From Paramyrothecium sp. XJ0827 (lineage: Eukaryota > Ascomycota > Sordariomycetes > Hypocreales > Stachybotryaceae), in the NCBI GenBank assembly GCA_020881915.1, contig JAJFPB010000003.1, forward strand, positions 1,612,001-1,676,000: 64,000 nt of DNA, written 5' to 3'. Shown one piece after another: positions 1 through 9,829 of the stretch. The stretch's first letter is position 1; the number at the start of each line of letters is the position of its first letter. Below the pieces are notes generated by a model, which saw nothing but the letters and a program-made list of their open reading frames with translations, was not told where the DNA came from and made no database searches. The translations under genes and the position numbers were made by a program.

Positions 1-594
1 ATTCCCTCCGTCAAACTCACAATGAATTCTAAACGAGAGGCATACGCCTTGAGGCATCAACATAAACAAGGCCCAGTCATGCAAAGTGAAATGTTCGAGA
101 AGTTCTCTTGCCCCTGACCCACCAGCCAAAGGCAGTGGACCAGAAAGAGGTCCGGGTCAGGGGCCTTCTAAGGACGATGGGGTTTGATCTACCAGCGTTC
201 CGTTAAGAGTCCATTCTGAGTTGAATTGGATCCTTGCTGTCAACAAGTGACAGCACCGCTGGGGAAGGGCATGCAAGTAACATCACAATCGAGAAACGAA
301 ATCCATCTCAGATCTTGCCTCACGTCAGTCACCTAGCACCGGCGGTGTGCGCGCGCAGGAAGAAGGCCAGACGAGTTTCATTTTCATCTAACTTGCCTCG
401 TGGTCCTGTCATCAGACTCAGCCTTGCGGCCATGCCGCGGGCGAAAAACATGCTCCTAAAGCATCACCCTGCCTATCTTCCCCTTACCAGAACGCCACGC
501 TGCATGGAAATCATGTGCAAACATTTCGTGAAATCGAGCCAACACCCTAGAATTGTGGATGAGGTCGTCATCGGCCAGCACTTGGTTCGCTGGG
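1..594. other. Left-edge intergenic sequence
   Basis: No coding sequence is supported here. Open frames in this stretch start with non-ATG codons or run antisense to the PRPP synthetase gene. The right part is presumably 3' untranslated sequence of that gene. A nested inverted repeat at 111-163 is listed separately. Confidence 0.6.
111..163. repeat. Nested inverted repeat (hairpin)
   Basis: CCCCTGACCC at 111-120 is an exact reverse complement of GGGTCAGGGG at 154-163. Between them GGACC (137-141) pairs with GGTCC (149-153) across a 7-nt loop and directly abuts the outer arm. The two stems could form a branched hairpin in DNA or RNA. Its function is unknown. Confidence 0.5.
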
Positions 595-2268
595 TCAGTC
601 ATCAGTATGCTGGAACAGTGGCGAGATAGATTCGCCATAGTGGTTGCGGCGGATAGCCTCTGCCAGGAGGAAGGACAGGTCAAGGACAACAAGCTTGCTG
701 TTGTTCTTGGCTCGTTCGACGCTGATAGGGAAGCTGTTGGTGACCACAACGGTGTCGATACAGGCACAGGCCTGCAGTTGCTCCAGGCAATCCCCGCCGA
801 AGACACCATGGGTCGCAATGCAGTAAACCTTCTTTGCAAATCCACGCTTCACCACTGTCTCGGCGGCGGCAATCCACGAGCCGGGCTTATCAATCATGTC
901 GTCGACAATAAACACGGTCCGGTTCTTGACGTCGCCAACCAGGGTGATCATGTGCTCCATTTTCGGGTTCTGGAGAGCATTGTCCTCCTCGTCGGAGCTG
1001 CCTATGGCATCCCCAGACCCTCCCAAGGATTGCCTCTCAGGGACAAAGAGTGACGAGGCGTATGACATGGCCATGGGGTCGTCGCCTTGTACACTATTGT
1101 CAACCGCTGACGAGGGCGAGTCGAAATCGTCCTCAACAATATGGCCCTGCACCAGGCGGGCATGTGTAACCTCCTGAGCACGACGGTCATTGTACTCATC
1201 ATCGGCATTTTCTCCATTGATTGAAGGTTCAGGCGAACGACGAGGCGGCGTCGCGACTGCCGGCTGAGCTTCTGTCGCTTCCTCATCTTCGCCTTGACTC
1301 GGGCGAGGAGCTTCGGAGACCCTCCTTGCCGCATCAGTAGGACGAGTAGGGGAGCCCTGGGAGTCTGCGACATGTCTGGGTCGTCGGACGGGTGTCCTTG
1401 AACGGCCGTTCTTCTGACCCGCCGTACGGTTCTCGCGAACAGTCGACTCCAGGGCCGGCTGACGCTCTACGCCGTCCAAGTGATTCATGATCATGCTGGC
1501 GGTCAGGTTGGTAGTGCGCCGCCTATCAGTAGTCACAATACCAAAGTTTAGCTTCAGCGCGTCGGCGAGCGAAGTGACTCGCTTGGTACCGCCCGCGTTC
1601 TTGGAAACGACAACAGCCTCCCGCCAATTGGGAACATTGCGTCGGATCCACTTGGCGATTATTGGCTCGGCATGAAGGTTATCAACAGGGCATCGAAAGA
1701 AGCCTTGCATCTGTGAGGCATGGAGGTCGACGGTGATGACGTGCTTAACGCCGGCGACGTCAAGCAGATTGGCAACCATGCGAGCCGTAATCGCACCTCG
1801 ATGTGACTTTTTCTTTGATTGACGGCTGTAGGGGAAATAAGGAATGACGGCTGCGGGTGTGTGAGCAAACCAATACTGTCAAGAGACGACGACAATGAAG
1901 GGACGAACCTGTCACCTTGTTCGCCGAGCCGCCTTTGCAGGCTGAGATCATGATAAGGAGCTCCATGAGGGAGTCATTGATCTTGGAGCTGCCAGACTGG
2001 ACGACGAAAACATCCTTCTCTCGGACGCTCGTCAGGATGCGAACACTAGTCTCGCCCTGATTGAGGGGGGAGTAACATTAGCCTCGACCATCGAAAGCAA
2101 AACCCGCAAGCCCATGCCGGGCGAGGCATCTTGAAGAGGGCCGGGAGGAAATCTTACATTGGAGAACTGCGTTAGCTCTGCATTGGCAGGAGCCATGCCC
2201 AGGTTCTCGCAGATCTGGCCTGTGAGAACTGGGCATGATGTGCCTGCGAAGATGAGCGTGTTGCGCAT
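595..2268 (-). CDS. PRS5: Ribose-phosphate pyrophosphokinase subunit, PRS5-like
   Basis: PRPP synthetase subunit, which makes 5-phosphoribosyl diphosphate from ribose 5-phosphate and ATP for nucleotide, His and Trp synthesis in the cytosol. Model: three exons, 2268-2158, 2056-1909 and 1850-595, giving 504 residues; the joins restore the family stretch around [15 protein letters not shown]. Visible motifs are the metal-binding [12 protein letters not shown] (about 127-138), the flexible-loop segment SKNAGGTKR (about 169) and the PRPP-loop segment [14 protein letters not shown] (about 400). That loop departs from the usual DDM-D-T-x-G-T form. Roughly residues 213-385 are a hydrophilic insertion rich in Arg, Pro, Ser and acidic residues, interrupted by a conserved-looking [13 protein letters not shown]. 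Yeast Prs5 is known to carry such non-homologous regions, so I assign this subunit rather than a canonical Prs2-4 type. The ATG at 2268 is the first in frame. Confidence 0.9.
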
Positions 2269-3143
2269 GATGGTCGACCCATCCGACGGGGGCGGGTGAA
2301 GGAGGGAAGAAAAGGAAAGGAAAGACGAAGAGGAGGAGAGGGTGAAGTTTGTGAAGAGGAAGAAAGTTGAGCAGTGCAATTTTAGGAAGGGCAATTTTTT
2401 CCGAGGCCGACTCCTCCCTCCCACGTCAAGTAAGGTAAGGTCTGGTACGTAGTGCTACCCTTGTCACCGTCGCGGCCGGCTGGCCTACAGAAACGGCATG
2501 GTGAGTACAGTAAGGGTAAGGTGTTCAGGCAGGGTACAGCGCATGGTACGACATCCAAGGTATCAGTACCCCACGCCGGCCCTCCGCTGGCTGTAATTGC
2601 GCCTTGTCCAGGTGAACGGGTCCTACAGGATTCCCTCAGCAAAGCAGTGAGCTGCACATAGGAACAATCATATCGACACTTCGAGGGCCCTAGTCGCAGA
2701 ACAGCTACCAAGCAAGGTAATCTGTCCACATGACCGTGATTGTCTGCATCCAGAAGGTGCAGGATCCGAGCTCCAAAGATTGACCATACAGTGCGCGATG
2801 CCCTGAGCCTTGGCACATGGGGCGAGGTATGGCTACTAGAGCACTAAACGCAAGAGAAGTAGGCATCAGGTATAGTGGGGGTGCTGTGCCCTTGTCTCAC
2901 GATTCTGTCCCCCCACTAACTCAGACGACCAGCAAAGTTGGCAGGGCACGATGGTATGCAGTCAGCCGAGAACTCGTTGCATGATGCGTCGGCAATTGCT
3001 GTGAATGAGATGCCATGACTTGACCACTTGACGAAGCTCTCAATACAAACCCATACTCAGACATGGAACGGGAACGGCTCCTTCCAGGCGCATGATCTCT
3101 GTCAACTCAACTCCGTCTCACCAGACGCTCATCCGCTTTAGCC
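2269..3143. other. Divergent promoter region, PRS5 / asteroid-like gene
   Basis: About 875 bp between two divergent start codons. I see no gene. Purine-rich GGAAGAAAAGGAAAGG sequence lies directly upstream of PRS5, and TAAGGTAAGGT and GGTAC words lie around 2425-2580. No tRNA or other RNA gene was recognised. Confidence 0.6.
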
Positions 3144-4959
3144 ATGGGCATCCCACATCTCATCTCTACACTCGAGCCCTACGCGACCCTGTCTCCTCTT
3201 ACAGGCCAGGCGGTAGTCATTGATGGCCCAGCCTTGGCCTACCATATACTCAATGTCTGCCGAGGCAACGGGTTACACTATCCGTCTCCCGATGTGCTCG
3301 GGAACACGGCAGTCAGGTGGCTTGACGAGTTGACGTCTCGTTCCGTCATTGTGTAAGTTTTTTGTAAGAATCGGCGGTGGTTAATGCAGGCAACAAAGCA
3401 CTCGCTAATACAGGCTACATAGCAAAGCAATTTACTTTGATGGTTTCCTTCCGCAATCCAAGGAGCCTGTCCGCATGGAACGGATGGCTCGGAACACTGC
3501 GCAACTGAAACAGTTCTTCGCGAACAACCAACGCGGCTGCCCTCAGCAATACTTCCGCACCGACAGTGATGCCTCGGCCCTCAATCTGTTCGACCTGGGC
3601 AGGCTTGACGGCAGACTCCCTGTCACACCCACCTTTCTCGTCCCAGCCGTCACGGACGTGCTTCACAGGCATCCCCGTTATCAGGAACTTGTCCATCTGG
3701 TGCCTGCCGAAGCAGACGCTTACTGCGCCAAGCACTTGGCCGAGCATGGTGGCACTGTCATGACTTCAGACTCGGACCTCCTGGCTCATGACCTCGGGAC
3801 TGGCATGGTGGCGTTCTTTCGGGATGTGCATCTCAGCGCTGATGGCCAAATCGTCTCTGCCACATTTGATCCGAGCCAAATTTGTATACGACTGGGCCTC
3901 CCATCAACGGGTGCCTGCAGGTTTGCGTATGAACGAAAACGAAATCCGCACCATTCTCTTCCCCAATTAGTGCAGTCGTGTCTGCAGCCACCAGCCCATG
4001 AGGCGGAGTATCATGACTTTTGCCAACAATATCTCTCACACGAGACTGCTACACCACCCACTTCGTTGCATGGCGGTCAACTAAACCTTGGCCATCTTGA
4101 TCCGAGGGTTTCTGAGCTGATACTGCGGCTTGGGCAAGACCAACAATGTGGCGAGCATGGCAATGTAGAGCTGAGAATGTTCTTGCCTGTGCTCCTGGAA
4201 ACCCCAGCGCGCGGGAGTGCCTGGGAGCCGAGCACCTTCATTCGAGTTCTAGCCTACACAGTAGCTCGACGAATCGTTCCGGGACCCCAATCGGTTGTCC
4301 TCGAATTCAGGCGTGTGCAGAACCTTGAGCAAAAGGGGCGCCAACTCTCTATGCTGCCAAAACAGGCCGTGGATTCGACACTCGCTGGACTTGTCACAAC
4401 CATCATACGGTTAAAATCACTTCCAGGGGTAAACCAGAGCTCGTTTTGGTTGCTTCTGCTCATCCTCCTTGACATCCAAGATAGGCAGGACACGGACAAG
4501 GACTGCTTCGTCCTGCACATGCTCCAGGCTCCTCCTGGCTCGTTCCAAGCGAAGCGACGCCGTGTTTCTTGGGATCATGTCCATCTCTTAGCTCACTTGC
4601 AAGCCATGTGGTACTCATTGCGGATCTTGAGCCAGGTTTTGGAGCTTGTATCTGAGGATTCCACAAGCATGCTGGGTGCAGAAGCCCGACAACTCCTACA
4701 TTTGCTTGCAGAACTTCCTCTTACAAATGACTCGCCCGATCTTGTACAAGTCTTGATGTGGCTTGATGCTACGGATCACTTAAGGATCATGAGCATATTA
4801 TCTACGTTTGTGAATGTTCCAGCCACCCCTCTTGATCCAGCTGGTCGCAGGACTGCCAAGGGGCAGAAGCAAAGGAAGCACGCAGAGTCGGTTCCACAAA
4901 GGGTGAGAGCGAGCAGCTCGTCAGCATCGAACAAGTTCAGCCTGTTGACCACCGATTGA
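3144..4959 (+). CDS. Asteroid-type XPG-like nuclease domain protein
   Basis: XPG/FEN1-related protein of the Asteroid type (fission yeast Ast1, animal ASTE1). Two exons, 3144-3352 and 3423-4959, give 581 residues; GT plus C restores Val before KAIYFDGFLP. An alternative acceptor at 3414 is in frame and would add three residues. The N terminus MGIPHLISTLEPYATLS with VVIDGPALAYHI is the XPG-N part, and VPAEADAYCAKHLAEHGG followed by MTSDSDLLAHDLG is the acidic XPG-I part, so the metal-binding carboxylates look present. The C-terminal half is helical and lacks recognisable motifs; the tail is basic and Ser-rich. The molecular role of fungal Asteroid proteins is poorly known, so nuclease activity is inferred from the fold. 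The gene is convergent with the nucleotidyltransferase gene, stop codons about 150 bp apart. Confidence 0.8.
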
Positions 4960-5111
4960 AATAGCTATCGACCTAGAACATGCGTACTGTACAGGAACTA
5001 AGGTAGTTGAGCAATGCTTCCTTCCTGTCAAACCTCGCAAACAACAATCCTATAGGCCTGTCATAGAACATACTTATACAATTGATACCCTTAGCCATCA
5101 ACGTCGGCCAT

Positions 5112-8100
5112 TCACGTATTGCCATGCAGCTCATCCAACAGTCTGGAGAAGGCATTGGGCCCGGCTTCAACTCCGTTCACGTCCTTCAGTAAATCATCGT
5201 GCGACTGCTCTCGCCCCACTGCTTGTAGTATTGCCCAAGCACGGCGGAACTCATCTCGAATGGACACAATGCCATTGTGGGTGACAGTTCGCGCGACGTT
5301 GTGGTCCAACTCGAAAGGATCTTCTATGGCAAATAAGTAGCGATGGCGGACCTCTTTGACGGCGCCTTGCTTGCCGGTAGATGTTTGCTTTGCCTGCGGA
5401 TCCGCAGTTTCCACTTGAGGAGGAGCAGTCGCGTTGGCGTCTAGGATTTTGGGTGCTCCATCCGGGGCACTGCCAGCACTCTGAACTTCAAGAATTGTCT
5501 TCGCCCCGGTCCAGCCTTTCTCCTGTTTCGTAACAAGACCACCATGCGTACGCAGGCTGAGGACATCCCTTCCCCAGTCAAAACCCTTGCAAGAGCCGTT
5601 GCTGATGATACCTGGTTGAGCGTAGTACTCGAAGAACCCTCGAAGGAGGTTGCCTATGGTCTCGTTGTTATGGTTCAGCTGGTTGTCGCGCGCCAGTTGG
5701 AGAATCTGCGCCTCGTTGCGCCAGAATTGGACATTGTAACCTTTGCAAAGAACGGTATTCTCGAGCTGCGTGGGTGCAATGTCGGGAGGTGGCGGTTGAG
5801 CTAGTTTTTGCAAATTGGGACACACAAATGGTTGCACTACGTTGACCAGATAGTGCAATACCATGAGGACATAACCATAACTGCTCAGGGTGCCACGATA
5901 CCCGGAGTTGATACCCCTCACCTTTGCCCAGTGCTTGATGAACAGAACCATCGGCCTGACCCTCGGGTCGGTGTGTGAGTAGCATCGCAGCAGCAGCGTA
6001 TTTTGAAGCGCTAAATGCGCAGAGAAGTTGATGTCACACTGAATGCCTGCACCTGATTTGGGGAACTCAAGACGATCATGGTACTTGTCTCGAGCCTGGT
6101 TGGGCGCCAATGTGTGAGGGTCTTGTAAAGTGCTTATCATCGATATCAATGCCATTTTTTCTTCCGGCACCGGGATGGAAAACAGAGGCGTTCCATTGAT
6201 ATCCTGGCCCAATTGAAGCGGGGAGCGGAGTATTTCGATGTACTGTTGAATATCATCAACGCGAGCTTCATCATACAATTTTTTTTCGAGAGCTCTTTCG
6301 AACTCCCGCGCCAAATGAAGGCTTTTGTGACGATAGCCCACTACCTCAGTGTCCCACGCTACCTCGGAGCTGGCTAGGCTAGTTTTGACAGCATCACGGA
6401 TTTCTTTCTGATAGATGCCAGAAACGTAACGATCAATGCTAGCCTGGGAAGCGGTGGGGGACAGACCCTGTGACTGGAACTGGAGACTCCGAAGAATAGC
6501 TGTAAGACGTGCATGATACTGCGACGGCGTTTCGTACTGGCCTTGTTCCAGGGAAATTAGTTGAATAAAAGGCAGCCTTTTTATCTTTTCCAAGGCATAT
6601 TGAAGCTCTTTGTTGTAAAGAATAGGATCATTGGCAAACGATGACTTTCGCTGCGTCTCCTCCCAAGTCCGCAATGCTTGTTCTGCTAAGGGAGACTTGC
6701 TTTGGATGTGATCCTTGGCCGGCCAAGTATCCCATGTTTGTAAGATGTGCTCACCTTCGATCTGGGTGAAGACACCCATCAACGAACGATGAATCGCAGG
6801 CGGGTAGCCGTCAAAACGAAGTGAAGGATATTGCGCCAAACGTTGCTTGAGGCTTGCATCAGCCAAGCCTTTCACGAAGGCCTGGCACACCCCATTTAGG
6901 ATTACCCAGTCATGATCAGTGAAGTCACGGTAATTGGACATGCTGACATCCCGCCCATTGGCTTTTCTGAGAACACGTTTTGCCAGGGCATGATAGGCCT
7001 GCAAAGACTTCGTTCCTTGCTTCAGGTAAAACCGTCGCGCCTCTCCGCTTGGTCCACAAGGAAGCTCGAACTCGTTGATTACATTTGGGCCAGCGTCCAC
7101 CGCGGCTGTCTCCACAGGCTCTTCCTCATGAACTTGGCCTACAACTTCGTCATGGTCATCTTCATCCACGACATCATGGGCAATGCCATGTTCCCACTTA
7201 TCACGTTCCTCCAGTAGACCACGCCGCAGCTCTTCCGGTGGGTTCTGGCAAAGCTTGATGATTGGGACCCTGGTGCGAGTCAGAAGCCTTGCACCTAATC
7301 CAGCATCTAGCAAGGCCTTCTCGAGCAGGCGGGGAATAGGAGAGCCAGCGGCCTCCGGCGATGTTTTAGAAAGAGGCGACAGAAGCCCAAGGTCCATGTC
7401 CGACGCCTTGGTTGCAAACCCCGAAGAAAGACTCCCAAAACATTTGAGCTCGACCGACATGGGAGGAAAGCCATGAGATCCATTTTGCTCCGTTTCGTAT
7501 TGTGTGATGGCGATGCGGCTGATGTTTTCAATTGATTGACGAAACGCCTCTTTTTCGGCAATTTCAGTTCTATCAATTTCTGAATTTGCCACGACATCGT
7601 ATGCCAACTTATCCAGAAAGGCGCCTTGACGAGCTATTATTTCTGGTCTATGATGCTGGCGGTACGAATGGTTTCCCGCTGGCGCTTGGTTATACCTAGG
7701 ACTGCCGTGTGTTGCACGGTCATGAGTGGCAAACGACGGACCTCGCGAAGGGTTGGGAAAGGACTGGGCATGATTGGATCCATGCGTCTGATTACTCTGT
7801 CTCTGATCATTCCAGGAGCGATTTGAGAAGCGGAAATCCCCTCCATGTTGCTGGGGGTGTGGTTGGTAGTGAGTGCCGGCCTCTGTATGGCGATGATAAG
7901 ATGGGTGCGAACGGGGTTGGTAGCCATGAGATCCAGAAGAATTTCTATGAGAAAAAGGAGCGGTCTCTTGACGTGTATCAACGGGGATCGAAAGCTGCGA
8001 ATTCATTTGGCGCCGTTGTGCCTGGTTTGGACGTTTTCTGGATCCTCTTGTCTGTGCCTGACGAGGACCTTGGGATTCCTGGTCGTCTTGGTTTGTTGCA

Positions 8101-8297
8101 CTATCACGAATTACTGGTGAAGTTGCAACACTGCCTCGGTCAAGTTGCCGCATCGAAGATGGGTCTCCCCTGCCAGCAGCATTTCGATGCGTTCCATCTT
8201 GGCTTTGGGGTGCGCTGCCATCTGTGCCGGCGTTGTTCAGGATGAGGTTGCGCAAGTGGCCCTCAAGACCAGATCCTGCCAGATTGGTGCTCGCCAT
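5112..8297 (-). CDS. Cid1-type non-canonical poly(A)/poly(U) polymerase
   Basis: Terminal nucleotidyltransferase that adds A or U residues to RNA 3' ends. It is intronless and 1061 residues long from the ATG at 8297, whose context CACCATGG is strong; a longer frame upstream lacks an ATG start. Residues 1-240 are disordered and rich in Ser, His, Gln and Arg. The catalytic domain shows FGSLSSGFATKASDMDL (GS near 288, first two Asp near 300). The third carboxylate is in GAGIQCDINF near 755, followed by the helical FIKHWAKVRGINSGYRGTLSSYGYVLM segment (seen in the sequence at 5800-6000) and the PAP-associated IEDPFELDHNVAR near the C terminus. About 400 residues (roughly 352-747) are inserted between the second and third catalytic Asp, where short family members have a brief linker. 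Substrate choice (UTP or ATP) cannot be read from sequence alone. Confidence 0.85.
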   Translation of the reverse strand: MASTNLAGSGLEGHLRNLILNNAGTDGSAPQSQDGTHRNAAGRGDPSSMRQLDRGSVATSPVIRDSATNQDDQESQGPRQAQTRGSRKRPNQAQRRQMNSQLSIPVDTRQETAPFSHRNSSGSHGYQPRSHPSYHRHTEAGTHYQPHPQQHGGDFRFSNRSWNDQRQSNQTHGSNHAQSFPNPSRGPSFATHDRATHGSPRYNQAPAGNHSYRQHHRPEIIARQGAFLDKLAYDVVANSEIDRTEIAEKEAFRQSIENISRIAITQYETEQNGSHGFPPMSVELKCFGSLSSGFATKASDMDLGLLSPLSKTSPEAAGSPIPRLLEKALLDAGLGARLLTRTRVPIIKLCQNPPEELRRGLLEERDKWEHGIAHDVVDEDDHDEVVGQVHEEEPVETAAVDAGPNVINEFELPCGPSGEARRFYLKQGTKSLQAYHALAKRVLRKANGRDVSMSNYRDFTDHDWVILNGVCQAFVKGLADASLKQRLAQYPSLRFDGYPPAIHRSLMGVFTQIEGEHILQTWDTWPAKDHIQSKSPLAEQALRTWEETQRKSSFANDPILYNKELQYALEKIKRLPFIQLISLEQGQYETPSQYHARLTAILRSLQFQSQGLSPTASQASIDRYVSGIYQKEIRDAVKTSLASSEVAWDTEVVGYRHKSLHLAREFERALEKKLYDEARVDDIQQYIEILRSPLQLGQDINGTPLFSIPVPEEKMALISMISTLQDPHTLAPNQARDKYHDRLEFPKSGAGIQCDINFSAHLALQNTLLLRCYSHTDPRVRPMVLFIKHWAKVRGINSGYRGTLSSYGYVLMVLHYLVNVVQPFVCPNLQKLAQPPPPDIAPTQLENTVLCKGYNVQFWRNEAQILQLARDNQLNHNNETIGNLLRGFFEYYAQPGIISNGSCKGFDWGRDVLSLRTHGGLVTKQEKGWTGAKTILEVQSAGSAPDGAPKILDANATAPPQVETADPQAKQTSTGKQGAVKEVRHRYLFAIEDPFELDHNVARTVTHNGIVSIRDEFRRAWAILQAVGREQSHDDLLKDVNGVEAGPNAFSRLLDELHGNT

Positions 8298-9829
8298 GGT
8301 GAAGACTTGAACAGATTGCTGCGTTCTTTGGCTGGGTGAAGGCCGTCCTACTGGATTGGAAGAAGTCCGTTGTTTACGGTCAAATGATGGCGTACAGCCA
8401 AGACTCTCGACGAAAATACAGTCCAACTCAACGATGGGGTAAACCTGGAGGATGACTGAGTCTGCGCGGCGCGATGGGAGCCCCTCGTTAGGCTCTGTTT
8501 GAATTGGTGACGAGACAATTCTTGGGGAAACCGGTCAAGGCAATGGGTGTTAGTCCAAGTCGTATGATAGGTCGACAAGAATTGAACCAGGCGCCATGGG
8601 GCAACCTATGCAGCCATTTTAGGACCTTGATGTTACGGTGTTAATGAGACGTTTCGATGCGATAGCGGTTGGGTTGAGAGGAGATGGAGCGGATCAACAC
8701 ATCCTAGAACACCGACTTCTCGTCTCAAGGGATGTCCACGTTGTTTGCTTGTGTGTGTGTCAAAGTGAGGCAAGGGTCAAGCAGGGTTGAAGTAAACGAG
8801 TCGATCCAGTCCAGGCTAAAAGTGGTAGACAGCTCCAAGGTCAGGCAGGGAAGGACTTTCAGAGGGAAAAAATACCCCGCAGTCAGTTAGAGTACGACCT
8901 TGGGAGCTCGGGCCGGTACCTGCTGCCCCAAGATAGACCAGGGAGTCACTGGGTCGTACCGCTAGAGTACATGAGACAAGGTACTGAAAGTCATTGGTGC
9001 GTTGTAGAAGGTATCGGACGGATCTCTTGGTACCTGTCTTTCGTGCAGCTACCTCTGCATCCAAGCGCGGTACCAGTTTCCCATAACAAACGACTGACCA
9101 TGTCTCTTCGCATTATCATGAATTCGAACATCGCAAGCCTAAGCCACCTCGTTCCAAAAGTCTCCATGTCAGGAGCATTATTAGATCTTTGTATGGCCCA
9201 GTCTTTCTTGTTGTACTCAGAAGGGTCTACCTTGAGGTGCCCTAGGTTTCAAAGCGGGATGCTCAAACGTATTCACCATTGCGGACGACCCAGGCTCAGG
9301 TACCTAAGGTAAGCACCTTACCTCATCTGCTGACGAGAGGTACCTGCAACTGCAGCTCCTCCATGGATGCAAAGATGGGCCCCCGTCGTCATAGCTCAAA
9401 GAACGGGCAAGGTACGGGTACTTTGCGTTTTGCTTAGCGCGCTGTTACATGCATTTGTACCAAATGACACGCAAAGGACAAGGTACCTCAACTTGTACCG
9501 CTTTCCTTCCGAGATTGCTGCCTCCTTCATTGTTAACCTTCGGCTCGTCCAACAACCTTCACGTTTGCGCCTCTCTCAGTCTGTTCTTCGCGGTTACGCA
9601 GAGACGCAGACACAGAGCGCGCAATCTCGCGAGCCTTTTCAACACTGACACAGCACATTCTCCCAGACTGTATTCCGACAACGCCCTGTGCATCTCCGGC
9701 GCCCCCATAACCTAGGTCGACGTGCCCGCGGCCTCGTTGCTGCTCGGACATCTTACTTCCAGGTGCACGCTGTGCCCGCGCGCCACCTCCTGAACCGTAT
9801 AATTGCGAGCGTTTGGAGACACTCTCACC
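8298..9829. other. Long divergent intergenic region with GGTACC cluster
   Basis: About 1.5 kb between the divergent nucleotidyltransferase and TFG1 start codons. No gene is supported: the open frames are short, lack ATG starts and show no recognisable protein. The notable content is six exact GGTACC hexamers, starting at 8915, 9029, 9069, 9299, 9339 and 9482, and many near forms such as CTAAGGTAAG. A short TG run lies at about 8750. Confidence 0.65.
8915..9487. repeat. Cluster of palindromic GGTACC words
   Basis: Six GGTACC hexamers lie in 573 bp, several extended to AGGTACCT. A random hexamer is expected about once per 4 kb. Similar words recur in other divergent intergenic regions (13.6, 20.5, 21.1 and 45.2 kb). 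They may be regulatory sites or a genome-wide intergenic oligonucleotide; the sequence alone does not decide. Confidence 0.5.

Noticed and set aside
8298..8426. N-terminal extension of the Cid1-type enzyme
   Set aside because: The frame is open for 43 more codons but has no ATG; the ATG at 8297 has a strong context.
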